Assembly (NCBI GenBank): GCA_002452555.1
Contig: DKER01000173.1
Span: 1 to 16,844, forward strand
Reading direction: 5' to 3'
Length of the DNA: 16,844 nucleotides
DNA from: Fidelibacterota bacterium UBA6817
Lineage (GTDB): Bacteria > Fidelibacterota > Fidelibacteria > Fidelibacterales > Fidelibacteraceae
Shown here in pieces: positions 8,508 to 15,332 of this stretch. The position numbers and the translations under genes are program-made. Position 1 is the first letter of the stretch; each line of letters opens with the position of its first letter. The notes under the pieces are model-generated. The model searched no databases and was not told where the DNA came from. It saw only the letters and a list, made by a program, of their open reading frames with translations.

Positions 8508-9334
8508 TACGAAAACCCAGTGTTGCCGGTCAGTTTTATCCGAATTCGCCGGAAGAACTGAAAAAAATTGTTGATTATTATGTGAATCAAATTGACCTGA
8601 AAGGAGATATTCCCAATAAAATTCATGGATTGATTGTTCCCCATGCCGGTTATGTGTATTCCGGAAAAAGGGCTGCTGCAGCGTATAAATACATACAAGG
8701 TAAGCGATACCGGAACGTGGCTGTCATCAGTCCGAGTCATCGGGAATTCTTTGATTCGATCTCAGTTTACGAGGGGGATGGGTATGAAACGCCTCTCGGA
8801 CTTATTGAGCGATGTACCCGTTTTGATGATCTAATTCAATCAACTGACGGTGTTTTCCTGTCGAATGCGGGACACAGGTATGAACACGCACTGGAAGTTC
8901 AGTTGCCATTTTTACAATTGATGCTACATGACACATTTCAATTGATTCCCATTGTTTTGGGAAGTCAGGATGAAACAAATGTTAACAGGTTATCGTTGTT
9001 TCTGAAGGCAATTAAATCTGCTGATCCCGATTTACTCATTATTGCCAGTTCAGACCTCTCACATTTTCACTCATCAGACACGGCAAACCATATGGATGGG
9101 AAATGGATTCAAAGCATGCGTGATTATAATGTTGCATCATTGAAAGATCTTTTTTTCAGTGAAACCTGTGAAGCATGCGGCGGCGGTACCATTATTGCAT
9201 TGATGGACAGCCTGAAAAATCCATCCGCCCGGATCATGGTAACGGGATATTCCCATTCCGGTGAGATTAATTTTGATAATTCATCCGTTGTAGGGTATAC
9301 GTCAGCCGTGATTTATGAAGGAGAAGAATCATGA
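8504..9334 (+). CDS. amrB: AmmeMemoRadiSam system protein B (Memo-like)
   Basis: The 276-residue protein is homologous to human MEMO1 and structurally related to class III non-haem iron dioxygenases. Conserved pocket residues are present: VPHAGYVYSG (His47), ISPSHRE (His79), HALEVQLPFL (His128, Glu131), SSDLSHF (Asp184, His187) and EACGGGTI (Cys225). These correspond to the metal-site His and Cys residues of MEMO1, which has been reported to bind metal (iron or copper). In many prokaryotes this gene sits with an AMMECR1-like gene and a radical SAM gene, giving the family its name; the reaction is not established. The start is set by GGGAGG 9 bases upstream and the 4-base overlap with the CPBP gene. 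It overlaps amrA by 4 bases in turn, so the three are translationally coupled. Confidence 0.95.
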   Translation: MIRKPSVAGQFYPNSPEELKKIVDYYVNQIDLKGDIPNKIHGLIVPHAGYVYSGKRAAAAYKYIQGKRYRNVAVISPSHREFFDSISVYEGDGYETPLGLIERCTRFDDLIQSTDGVFLSNAGHRYEHALEVQLPFLQLMLHDTFQLIPIVLGSQDETNVNRLSLFLKAIKSADPDLLIIASSDLSHFHSSDTANHMDGKWIQSMRDYNVASLKDLFFSETCEACGGGTIIALMDSLKNPSARIMVTGYSHSGEINFDNSSVVGYTSAVIYEGEES

Positions 9335-9885
9335 ATATTGATCACGCAATGAAACAAGACATGCTGCTCGCTGTCAGAGCGTATTTGTCATACAGGCTGG
9401 GTATTACAGATATTAAACCGCAGCTGCCGGATAATGATTTTTATGCCAGAAAAACCGGGTTATTTGTTACCCTTCATAAAAAAGGAGACCTTCGGGGTTG
9501 TATCGGACATATTGTAGGAATGCTTCCATTAAAAGATACTCTGTTTGAAATGGCTGAAGCATCAGCCTTTGAAGATCCGCGTTTCAATTCATTGAAACAA
9601 CATGAATTAAAAGACATAAGTATCGAAATATCAGTATTATCCGAGCTTTTGGAAATTAAGGATATCGAAGAAATCGTCGTCGGCAAACACGGTGTTGTGT
9701 TGAAGAACGGATATCAGCAGGCAGTGTTTTTACCGCAGGTTGCTCCGGAGCAGGGATGGGATCGCGACGAAATGCTGACACATCTTTCCATGAAAGCCGG
9801 ACTTGCTCCAAATGCCTATAAAAATCCTCAGACCAAATTTTTTGTCTTTACGGCTGTCGTGTTTTCGGAGGAATGTGATGAATAA
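9331..9885 (+). CDS. amrA: AmmeMemoRadiSam system protein A (AMMECR1 domain)
   Basis: The 184-residue, single-domain protein of the AMMECR1 family keeps the family signature LRGCIGHI (residues 54-61) with its conserved cysteine. It also has AFEDPRFNSL (79-88), ISIEISVLSELLEI (97-110) and FLPQVAPEQGWDRDEMLTHL (about 133-152). The family is widespread in archaea, bacteria and eukaryotes, but its biochemical function is unknown. The link to Memo-like and radical SAM proteins comes from repeated gene neighbourhood. The ATG overlaps the amrB stop (ATGA), and the gene's own end overlaps the DUF2520 gene by 8 bases. The radical SAM partner is not in this window. Confidence 0.95.
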   Translation: MNIDHAMKQDMLLAVRAYLSYRLGITDIKPQLPDNDFYARKTGLFVTLHKKGDLRGCIGHIVGMLPLKDTLFEMAEASAFEDPRFNSLKQHELKDISIEISVLSELLEIKDIEEIVVGKHGVVLKNGYQQAVFLPQVAPEQGWDRDEMLTHLSMKAGLAPNAYKNPQTKFFVFTAVVFSEECDE

Positions 9886-10687
9886 AACATTTTCCATTCT
9901 GGGCACAGGAAAAATCGGTACGGCATTAACCGCACTTCTTTTGGAGAAAGGATGGGATCTCTGTTATGCCTATGATCAGTCAGAAAAACACTTGAATGAT
10001 TTTTTAAATAAGTTTTCACCTGAAAAAAATCGAAATAAACCGTCAGATTGTCTTTTTATTTGCATCAAAGATGATAATTTTTCTGTTTGTTTCAATGACC
10101 TGATGAAGGGTGTATATCCGATTTCAAATCACCTGATCCATACCAGCGGATTTCACAAAGCAGCTTTTTTTCAAGCTGTAAAAGATAAATACTCAATTGG
10201 AATTCACTCATTTCATCCCATGATATCCGTAATCAACACGGATCCTTCAGAGGGGTCTGCTTTATTAAAGAAAGCTTGGTGGGCGTTGTCAGGGGATGAT
10301 GCCGGCTGGATGGATGCTTTCATGTCCGAGCTGGAATTGTCACATTTTATTCTTGATGATGAAAAGAAGGATTTTTACCATGCGGCTGCCGTTATGACTG
10401 CGAATCTGATTATCGGGGTTCTGAGAGCAGCGGAAAAAACGGCATCTGTGGCAGGAATACATCCAGATGAGTATGAAAAAATATATTTACCTCTCGTTGA
10501 CAGCGTCATCGAACATGTTCATCAAGAAGGACTCCATCATGCGTTGGGCGGACCTATCGTGCGCAGGGATTTTAAGCTGCTAAACCGGGAAAAGGAAATT
10601 CTTAAGATTGCAGGACTTTCTTCTGAACATGACATTTATTCACTTCTCAGCGATTATCTGATTCATTTAACGGAAAATAAAATCTGA
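9878..10687 (+). CDS. Rossmann-fold and DUF2520 domain protein
   Basis: The 269-residue protein resembles the ProC/ketopantoate-reductase superfamily. An N-terminal NAD(P)-binding Rossmann domain opens SILGTGKIGTAL (GxGxxG at 9-14) and includes CLFICIKDD and HTSG (88-91). A helical DUF2520 domain starts near GIHSFHPMISV (108-118). It contains KDFYHAAAVMTANL, a stretch equivalent to the dimer and substrate helices of the superfamily, and GGPIVRRD. An oxidoreductase role is likely, but the substrate is unknown. I chose the ATG at 9878 because CGGAGGA lies just upstream and the Rossmann strand begins immediately; the open frame extends 75 bases further upstream inside amrA. The start overlaps the amrA stop by 8 bases. 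No terminator hairpin follows its stop, so read-through into the receptor leader is possible. Confidence 0.88.
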   Translation: MNKTFSILGTGKIGTALTALLLEKGWDLCYAYDQSEKHLNDFLNKFSPEKNRNKPSDCLFICIKDDNFSVCFNDLMKGVYPISNHLIHTSGFHKAAFFQAVKDKYSIGIHSFHPMISVINTDPSEGSALLKKAWWALSGDDAGWMDAFMSELELSHFILDDEKKDFYHAAAVMTANLIIGVLRAAEKTASVAGIHPDEYEKIYLPLVDSVIEHVHQEGLHHALGGPIVRRDFKLLNREKEILKIAGLSSEHDIYSLLSDYLIHLTENKI

Positions 10688-10749
10688 TTTCTTAAAAATT
10701 AACCGAATATTAAATATTTATTCACGTCTATTTAATTTGCCTTTCTGAA

Positions 10750-10783
10750 TTTCCCTCTGTGACAACGATTAAAACGAGGGAAA
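10750..10783 (+). promoter_or_regulatory. Leader hairpin that buries the receptor's ribosome-binding site
   Basis: TTTCCCTC (10750-10757) and GAGGGAAA (10776-10783) form a perfect 8-bp stem around an 18-base loop (10758-10775). The right arm holds the only Shine-Dalgarno sequence of the receptor gene, GAGGG at 10776-10780, and ends 2 bases before the ATG. If transcribed, the stem would hide the ribosome site. The first 17 loop bases are the exact reverse complement of 15068-15084 at the end of the same operon. That the hairpin forms in the cell and regulates is inference. A transcription start upstream of 10750 is required; no convincing promoter hexamers are visible, although 10732-10739 (TTAATTTG) is one base from the Bacteroidota -7 element. 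Confidence 0.6.
10758..10774 (+). repeat. 17-base inverted repeat, left copy (receptor leader)
   Basis: TGTGACAACGATTAAAA here is the perfect reverse complement of 15068-15084, about 4.3 kb away. The pair brackets exactly the receptor and lipoprotein genes. This copy fills the loop of the leader hairpin. The match ends cleanly at both sides (10757/15085 and 10775/15067 do not pair). Confidence 0.9.
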
Positions 10784-10785
10784 AA

Positions 10786-13719
10786 ATGACAAAAAAAATC
10801 ACGGCAACAGCTAAATGGACTTTCAAAGTCGCTTTGATCTTTCTCCTGATCACAACGGCATGGGCCCGGGAGAATTACGGGTCTTTAAAAGGAAAGGTGA
10901 TTGACTATAAAAGCGGCGAACCGCTGATTGGCGCGAATATTATGCTTGCGGGAACGGTTTTCGGGGCTGCAACTGATCTGGACGGGAATTATTATATCTA
11001 TGATATTTTGCCGGGAGTTTATGACATTCAAGTTTCATATGTTGGTTATGACAATCAAATCATACGCGGACTCAGGATTCAAAAAGGTGAGAATCATTAT
11101 CTCAACACTGCGCTGATTTCTTCTGTTTTGAATTTATCGGAAATTGTTGTCGAAGTGGACGCTTCCAGAAATAGTGATGCCTATATAATTTCGGAGAAAA
11201 AACGGTCTTCGAATCTGCAGGATGGCGTGAGTTCGGAACAGATTTCCCGTTCGGGTGATTCAAATGCCGCTGATGCAGTTAAACGGATTACCGGCGTTTC
11301 TGTTCTCGAAGGGAATAATGTTTACGTTCGCGGACTTGGAGACCGCTACGTATCCACACAGATGAACGGGGTTCCCATCCCCAGTCCCGAACCGGAAAAA
11401 AAGAGCGTTCCCCTGAATTTATTCTCAACCGGCATTCTTGAAAGTATTACGGCTTATAAGACATTTACGCCGGATCTTCCCGGCGTTTTCGGCGGCGGAA
11501 CGGTGGATATAAAGACAAAAGCGTACCCGGATCACAGGATATTTAACCTGAGCGCGGGAATTACCGGTTCTACGGATTTTATCGGTTCAAATTTTCGAAA
11601 AGGGTCCAAAGGATCCCTGGATTTTCTGGGCTTTGATGATGGAATTCGGGCACTTCCTTCGATTATTCCTGATAACAAAATATTAAGCAAATATACAGGA
11701 CCGGATATATTAAGCACATATCACAATCTTGGTGAATACGGCAGGGCTTTTAAATCAGATATGACAAGCTCTGAATTTTCCGGTATGGTACCCTTTTCTT
11801 TGGGAATAAATGCCGGAAATAAATATACCGGATCAGAAAAACTCGAATATGGCTATTATTCAAATATAAATTTTTCAAATGATTATTCGTATCGTGATGA
11901 TGTATACCGTAAATACTCTGTAGCTGATGAAAAAATAATTACCCGTACTGATCTAAAAAACGAGAAAAGTTCCTATAAAACGAATATGAGTCTGAGCGGA
12001 AGCGCAGGTTTAAAATTATACAATAATCACACGTTGAAAATCAGCACTCTTTACACGCATATGTCTGAGAGTTCATTTAATTACGGATTCGGAAAAACAC
12101 CCAATCTGGATGAAAATGGCATTTACCTGAAAGAATACTATGTTGAAAAAAGCCTTTTAAATACAACATTAACCGGTCTGCACAATGTCAGCAGGCTTCA
12201 TAACAGCCGATTGGAATGGACGATGAATGCGGGAGTATCCCGGTTATCGGAACCGGATATCAAATCTCATAACTATAAATATTATGGAAACGAGAATCTA
12301 TACAGACTAGCCAGTTCATCCGCCAAAGCAGGTTTGAGGGAATTTACGGACGGATTTGATGTTAATGGTAATATTGACGTTAATTATCAGGTGAATATTA
12401 AAGACCGAGCCGGAGAAACATATAAAATAAAAACGGGCGGAAGAATTCAGGGTAAATTCAGAACATTTTCCAAAAGAAGTTTTTATCACGAATACAGCAA
12501 CGGCTCCTGGCCTGAAGAACTGATTACCATACGTGACTTTAGCAGTCTGGATGTTTTTGGAAGCGTTTTTCAACCGCAGAATTTCTTTTCGTATGATCCC
12601 GTTAGTCAAGAGATAAGTGAAGGACTTATTCTTTTGGAATCGACTGACGGAGCCAGCAGAAATGCATATGATGCCCGGGAACTGAACAATGCTGTGTTTG
12701 GTATGTTTGATATCCCACTGGGATTTGGAAGGGTTTCCCGGATGAACAAATTCCGGTTTATTTCCGGTTTGAGAATTGAGGACTATTCAATTATTCTTAA
12801 ACCGTATAATTCTGTCACGAAAGATCCATATGTAAGCGGTCTTCTTGATGGCCGTAAAATTGAAACAAAAAAGCATCAAACAGATTTTCTGCCATCCATT
12901 AACCTGATCTATAATATGTCAGATTTTGAAAAAATCAGATTGTCATACAGCAATACCGTTGCCCGGGCAGAATTTCGCGAAATGGCTCCTTTCGAATTCC
13001 AGGCATTCTATGGGGGAAATCTTGTTGTAGGATACCCGTATCTGAAAACAACCCGAATCAATAATTACGATATCCGTTATGAACGGTATCGTTTAGCCGG
13101 CGAACTCTTCTCTGCAGGATTATTCTTTAAAGATTTTTCCAATCCAATAGAAAAAGTTATCATCGAAACAGCAGATGAATCATACATAACCTTTCAAAAT
13201 GCTTTATATGCATATACGTTTGGCATAGAGTTTGATTACAGAACATCCCTGGTGTTTATCCCGCTTGAAAATGGAAAACTGATGTTTGTTTTTAATGCAA
13301 CGTTATCACAATCAGAAGTCCACAGTCCGGAAAGTATTATCCTGTTCACAGGCGCCAGTACCCCAAACAATGCCGGTTCATTAAAAAGACCCTTGCAGGG
13401 ACAGTCCGATATCATGCTGAATACGTCATTAAATTATCACGGATTAAACGGGTTAAATGTATCGGTAAGCTATAATGTTTTCAGTAAAAGACTGAATGCT
13501 CTGGGGACCGGTACAGTTCCCGATGAATATGAGCTTCCCTTTCATTCTTTAAATCTTACGCTCAGTAAAGCTTATAATAACCTGAAAATCAGCTTTAAAG
13601 CAAAAAATATATTAAATCAGGATGTGCAAACCGGTTTTAAAGAAAATGGCAAAACATATTTAACAAACAGATATCATCCCGGAATGGGAGCCGGTATCGG
13701 CGTTACTTATGCATTTTAA
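10786..13719 (+). CDS. TonB-dependent outer-membrane receptor with N-terminal carboxypeptidase-regulatory-like domain
   Basis: The 977-residue protein has a signal peptide (about 1-27, hydrophobic KVALIFLLITTAWA, probable cut after AWA). An Ig-like carboxypeptidase-regulatory-like domain (about 32-112) follows, with GKVIDYKSGEPLIGANIML, DLDGNYYIYDILPGVYDIQV and SYVGY. A possible TonB-box-like EIVVEV occurs at 119-124. The plug domain (about 138-247) contains AADAVKRITGVSV, NVYVRGLGDRYVSTQMNG and GVFGGGTVDIKTK. A long beta-barrel ends in GVTYAF, a typical terminal aromatic. Such receptors import large or scarce nutrients using TonB energy; the ligand cannot be read here. No SusD-like gene accompanies it. 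I chose the ATG at 10786 because GAGGG precedes it; a GTG 27 bases upstream lies in the leader hairpin loop and has no ribosome site. The lipoprotein start follows the stop by 22 bases. Confidence 0.95.
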   Translation: MTKKITATAKWTFKVALIFLLITTAWARENYGSLKGKVIDYKSGEPLIGANIMLAGTVFGAATDLDGNYYIYDILPGVYDIQVSYVGYDNQIIRGLRIQKGENHYLNTALISSVLNLSEIVVEVDASRNSDAYIISEKKRSSNLQDGVSSEQISRSGDSNAADAVKRITGVSVLEGNNVYVRGLGDRYVSTQMNGVPIPSPEPEKKSVPLNLFSTGILESITAYKTFTPDLPGVFGGGTVDIKTKAYPDHRIFNLSAGITGSTDFIGSNFRKGSKGSLDFLGFDDGIRALPSIIPDNKILSKYTGPDILSTYHNLGEYGRAFKSDMTSSEFSGMVPFSLGINAGNKYTGSEKLEYGYYSNINFSNDYSYRDDVYRKYSVADEKIITRTDLKNEKSSYKTNMSLSGSAGLKLYNNHTLKISTLYTHMSESSFNYGFGKTPNLDENGIYLKEYYVEKSLLNTTLTGLHNVSRLHNSRLEWTMNAGVSRLSEPDIKSHNYKYYGNENLYRLASSSAKAGLREFTDGFDVNGNIDVNYQVNIKDRAGETYKIKTGGRIQGKFRTFSKRSFYHEYSNGSWPEELITIRDFSSLDVFGSVFQPQNFFSYDPVSQEISEGLILLESTDGASRNAYDARELNNAVFGMFDIPLGFGRVSRMNKFRFISGLRIEDYSIILKPYNSVTKDPYVSGLLDGRKIETKKHQTDFLPSINLIYNMSDFEKIRLSYSNTVARAEFREMAPFEFQAFYGGNLVVGYPYLKTTRINNYDIRYERYRLAGELFSAGLFFKDFSNPIEKVIIETADESYITFQNALYAYTFGIEFDYRTSLVFIPLENGKLMFVFNATLSQSEVHSPESIILFTGASTPNNAGSLKRPLQGQSDIMLNTSLNYHGLNGLNVSVSYNVFSKRLNALGTGTVPDEYELPFHSLNLTLSKAYNNLKISFKAKNILNQDVQTGFKENGKTYLTNRYHPGMGAGIGVTYAF

Positions 13720-13741
13720 CGAAAAACAAGAAAGGGAAATG

Positions 13742-15073
13742 ATGAAAATCAGGTTGTTCAAAATTGGGTTGGCGGTTATGATTGCGGGCATGATACTCGG
13801 GATATCCGGGTGTAACCTTTTTAACAGCAATGATGACGGCGAAAATGATGATGATATTCATGCAGATGTGGTTTTGAAAGGGAATATCACGAAAAATAAA
13901 ACATTATTTGCAAAAGACAGTATTGTGCTTGCGGGACAGACCTTTGTAAAGGCCGGTGTAACGCTCACGATTGAAAAAGGAACAACAATCTATGCTTTGG
14001 CAGATGACGGAAAAGGATTGGCTCCCGCTTTGGTCATCGAACGAGGTGCAAGGATTGTTGCCGAAGGTACGGCAGATGACCCCATCACCTTTACATCAGT
14101 CTTGCCTCAGGATATACTGAACAGAAATCCATGGGGAAACTGGGGCGGCTTGATTATTCTCGGCAATGCGCCGGTGAATATTGGCGAAACCTATATTGAA
14201 GGGCTTGTTGGCGTTCCCTACGGAGGCAATGATCCGGATGATGACAGCGGTATTCTAAAGTATGTCCGTGTGTGGTACGGAGGACGATCCATTGGTCAGG
14301 ATAATGAAATTAACGGCATAACTTTTGGCGGTGTGGGACGGGGCACTACCGTTGAATACTGCGAAGTCGCCTACAATCTTGATGATGGATTTGAAATGTT
14401 CGGCGGAACAGTTGATATTAAATACTGTGCTGCAATTTTTTGCGGTGATGATTATTTTGATACGGATCTGGGGTACCAGGGACGCGGACAGTTCCTGTTT
14501 GCCTTAATGGGAGCTGAAGAAGGCAACAGAGCCTTCGAAATGGACAATGACGGTTCGAACATGGATCTTCAGCCCAGATCATTTCCCCAATTTCACAATG
14601 TAACAATTATCGGATCCGGTGAATCTGCATCAGCCGATAATGATCAGTGTATCAGACTACGGGAAGGGACAGGCGGTGATTTTAGAAATATGATCATCTA
14701 TCAGGGGAAAGATTATGCCGTCAGAATATCCGATGATCCAACAATTGCACTCGTGACAGATAATGCCGTGAATGCAACGGCTCCGAATTACATCTATTTC
14801 TCACCGAATAATATAATTTTTGAAACGCCCAATACTTTTCGCGGAGATAATGGAGTCTATACTTTTGTTGATGCGGATCCCGGCTTTTCCATAAATGGAC
14901 GTGAAGAGGGAGGAAGCATCAACATCCTGCCGTCAACAGACGGACCTGCATTCCTCGATGTTGATGAATTGCCCAATGACGGTTTCTTTGAACAGGTGAA
15001 TTTTAAAGGAGCATTCGGAGCGCAAAACTGGCTGAACGGATGGTCCATATTAAATGAAGAAGGTCGCTTTTAA
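13742..15073 (+). CDS. Outer-membrane or surface lipoprotein, beta-helix-like, partner of the receptor
   Basis: The 443-residue protein has a type II signal peptide: KIRLFKIGLAVMIAGMILGISGC, with lipobox ISGC and lipidated Cys24. An acidic linker follows (SNDDGENDDD), resembling the acidic surface-export signals of Bacteroidota lipoproteins. The body is rich in Gly, Asp and short beta repeats (VLAGQTFVKAGVTLTIEKGT, NPWGNWGGLIILGNAPVNI, YVRVWYGG, GVGRGTTVEYCEVAYNLDDG, CGDDYFDTDLGYQG). This matches a widespread family of predicted beta-helix lipoproteins encoded next to TonB receptors, sometimes misnamed multidrug transporter. Its function is unknown; ligand capture for the receptor is a reasonable inference. 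AAAGGG before two adjacent ATGs supports the second (13742); an in-frame ATG at 13709 would overlap the receptor gene. Its last Phe codon and TAA lie inside the 17-base inverted repeat. Confidence 0.9.
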   Translation: MKIRLFKIGLAVMIAGMILGISGCNLFNSNDDGENDDDIHADVVLKGNITKNKTLFAKDSIVLAGQTFVKAGVTLTIEKGTTIYALADDGKGLAPALVIERGARIVAEGTADDPITFTSVLPQDILNRNPWGNWGGLIILGNAPVNIGETYIEGLVGVPYGGNDPDDDSGILKYVRVWYGGRSIGQDNEINGITFGGVGRGTTVEYCEVAYNLDDGFEMFGGTVDIKYCAAIFCGDDYFDTDLGYQGRGQFLFALMGAEEGNRAFEMDNDGSNMDLQPRSFPQFHNVTIIGSGESASADNDQCIRLREGTGGDFRNMIIYQGKDYAVRISDDPTIALVTDNAVNATAPNYIYFSPNNIIFETPNTFRGDNGVYTFVDADPGFSINGREEGGSINILPSTDGPAFLDVDELPNDGFFEQVNFKGAFGAQNWLNGWSILNEEGRF

Positions 15074-15084
15074 TCGTTGTCACA
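15068..15084 (+). repeat. 17-base inverted repeat, right copy (operon 3' end)
   Basis: TTTTAATCGTTGTCACA pairs perfectly with 10758-10774. It covers the last codon and stop of the lipoprotein gene plus 11 bases of 3' UTR, and ends 18 bases before the terminator stem. An RNA from about 15068 to 15130 would carry this complement at its 5' end and a terminator hairpin at its 3' end, the shape of a 3'-UTR-derived small RNA. Confidence 0.9.
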
Positions 15085-15102
15085 TAAAGCGGATCTAAGA
15101 AG

Positions 15103-15130
15103 AAATCCGGCGTAAATGCCGGATTTTTTT
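15103..15130 (+). terminator. Rho-independent terminator, probably bidirectional
   Basis: AAATCCGGC (15103-15111) and GCCGGATTT (15118-15126) form a perfect 9-bp stem with a 6-base loop. A run of seven T follows (15124-15130, overlapping the stem end). It closes the receptor/lipoprotein transcript. Read from the minus strand, the same hairpin is followed by TTTCTTCTT, so it can also end the zinc-ribbon operon, whose stop codon lies in the plus-strand T run. Confidence 0.93.
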
Positions 15131-15323
15131 ACACAATCTTTTTTCCTTTTATGATAATTGAAAAATAATTAAAAAACACTAACTCAAACATTTCACAGTT
15201 ATTGCATTTCAGCGATTTGCTCCAGGGAATTAATTTCAGCAAACGGTTTCGATGAGTCCTTCTTACGGTGTACCGTTTACAGACACAACATCGCCCATGT
15301 GAACGTGCTATCCTAAATTTCAT
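15129..15323 (-). CDS. Small zinc-ribbon protein
   Basis: The 64-residue basic protein has two CxxC knuckles, Cys12/Cys15 (CCVC includes an extra Cys13) and Cys40/Cys43 (KCNNC). Between them lies an Arg/Lys-rich stretch, RRTHRNRLLKLIPWSKSLKC. Spacing and composition match small bacterial zinc ribbons of the C-x2-C, basic loop, C-x2-C type. The tail is hydrophobic and then basic (FELVFFNYFSIIIKGKK). The role is unknown; it may bind zinc, nucleic acid or a membrane partner. It is likely a real gene. AGGG lies 7 bases before the ATG, the start is 9 bases after the M55 stop on the same strand, and a hairpin terminator follows directly. It shows no other-frame overlap with a better gene. Confidence 0.72.
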   Translation of the reverse strand: MKFRIARSHGRCCVCKRYTVRRTHRNRLLKLIPWSKSLKCNNCEMFELVFFNYFSIIIKGKKIV

Positions 15324-15332
15324 GGTATTACC

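Noticed and set aside
10758..10774. TGTGA as a CRP-type operator in the receptor leader
   Set aside because: Only one half-site is present. No TCACA follows at the required spacing, and the position directly before the ribosome site fits an RNA element better.
10758..15084. The 17-base inverted repeats as ends of a mobile element or invertible segment
   Set aside because: No transposase or recombinase lies inside or beside it, and the flanking bases show no target duplication (CCCTC on the left, TAAAG on the right). The right copy covers the stop codon of an intact gene, and the left copy fits a leader hairpin loop. An RNA role fits better.
15090..15109. Antiterminator-like alternative hairpin CGGAT/ATCCG before the terminator
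   Set aside because: It has only 5 bp against the 9-bp terminator stem that uses the same bases, so it would be weak. No further supporting structure is seen.
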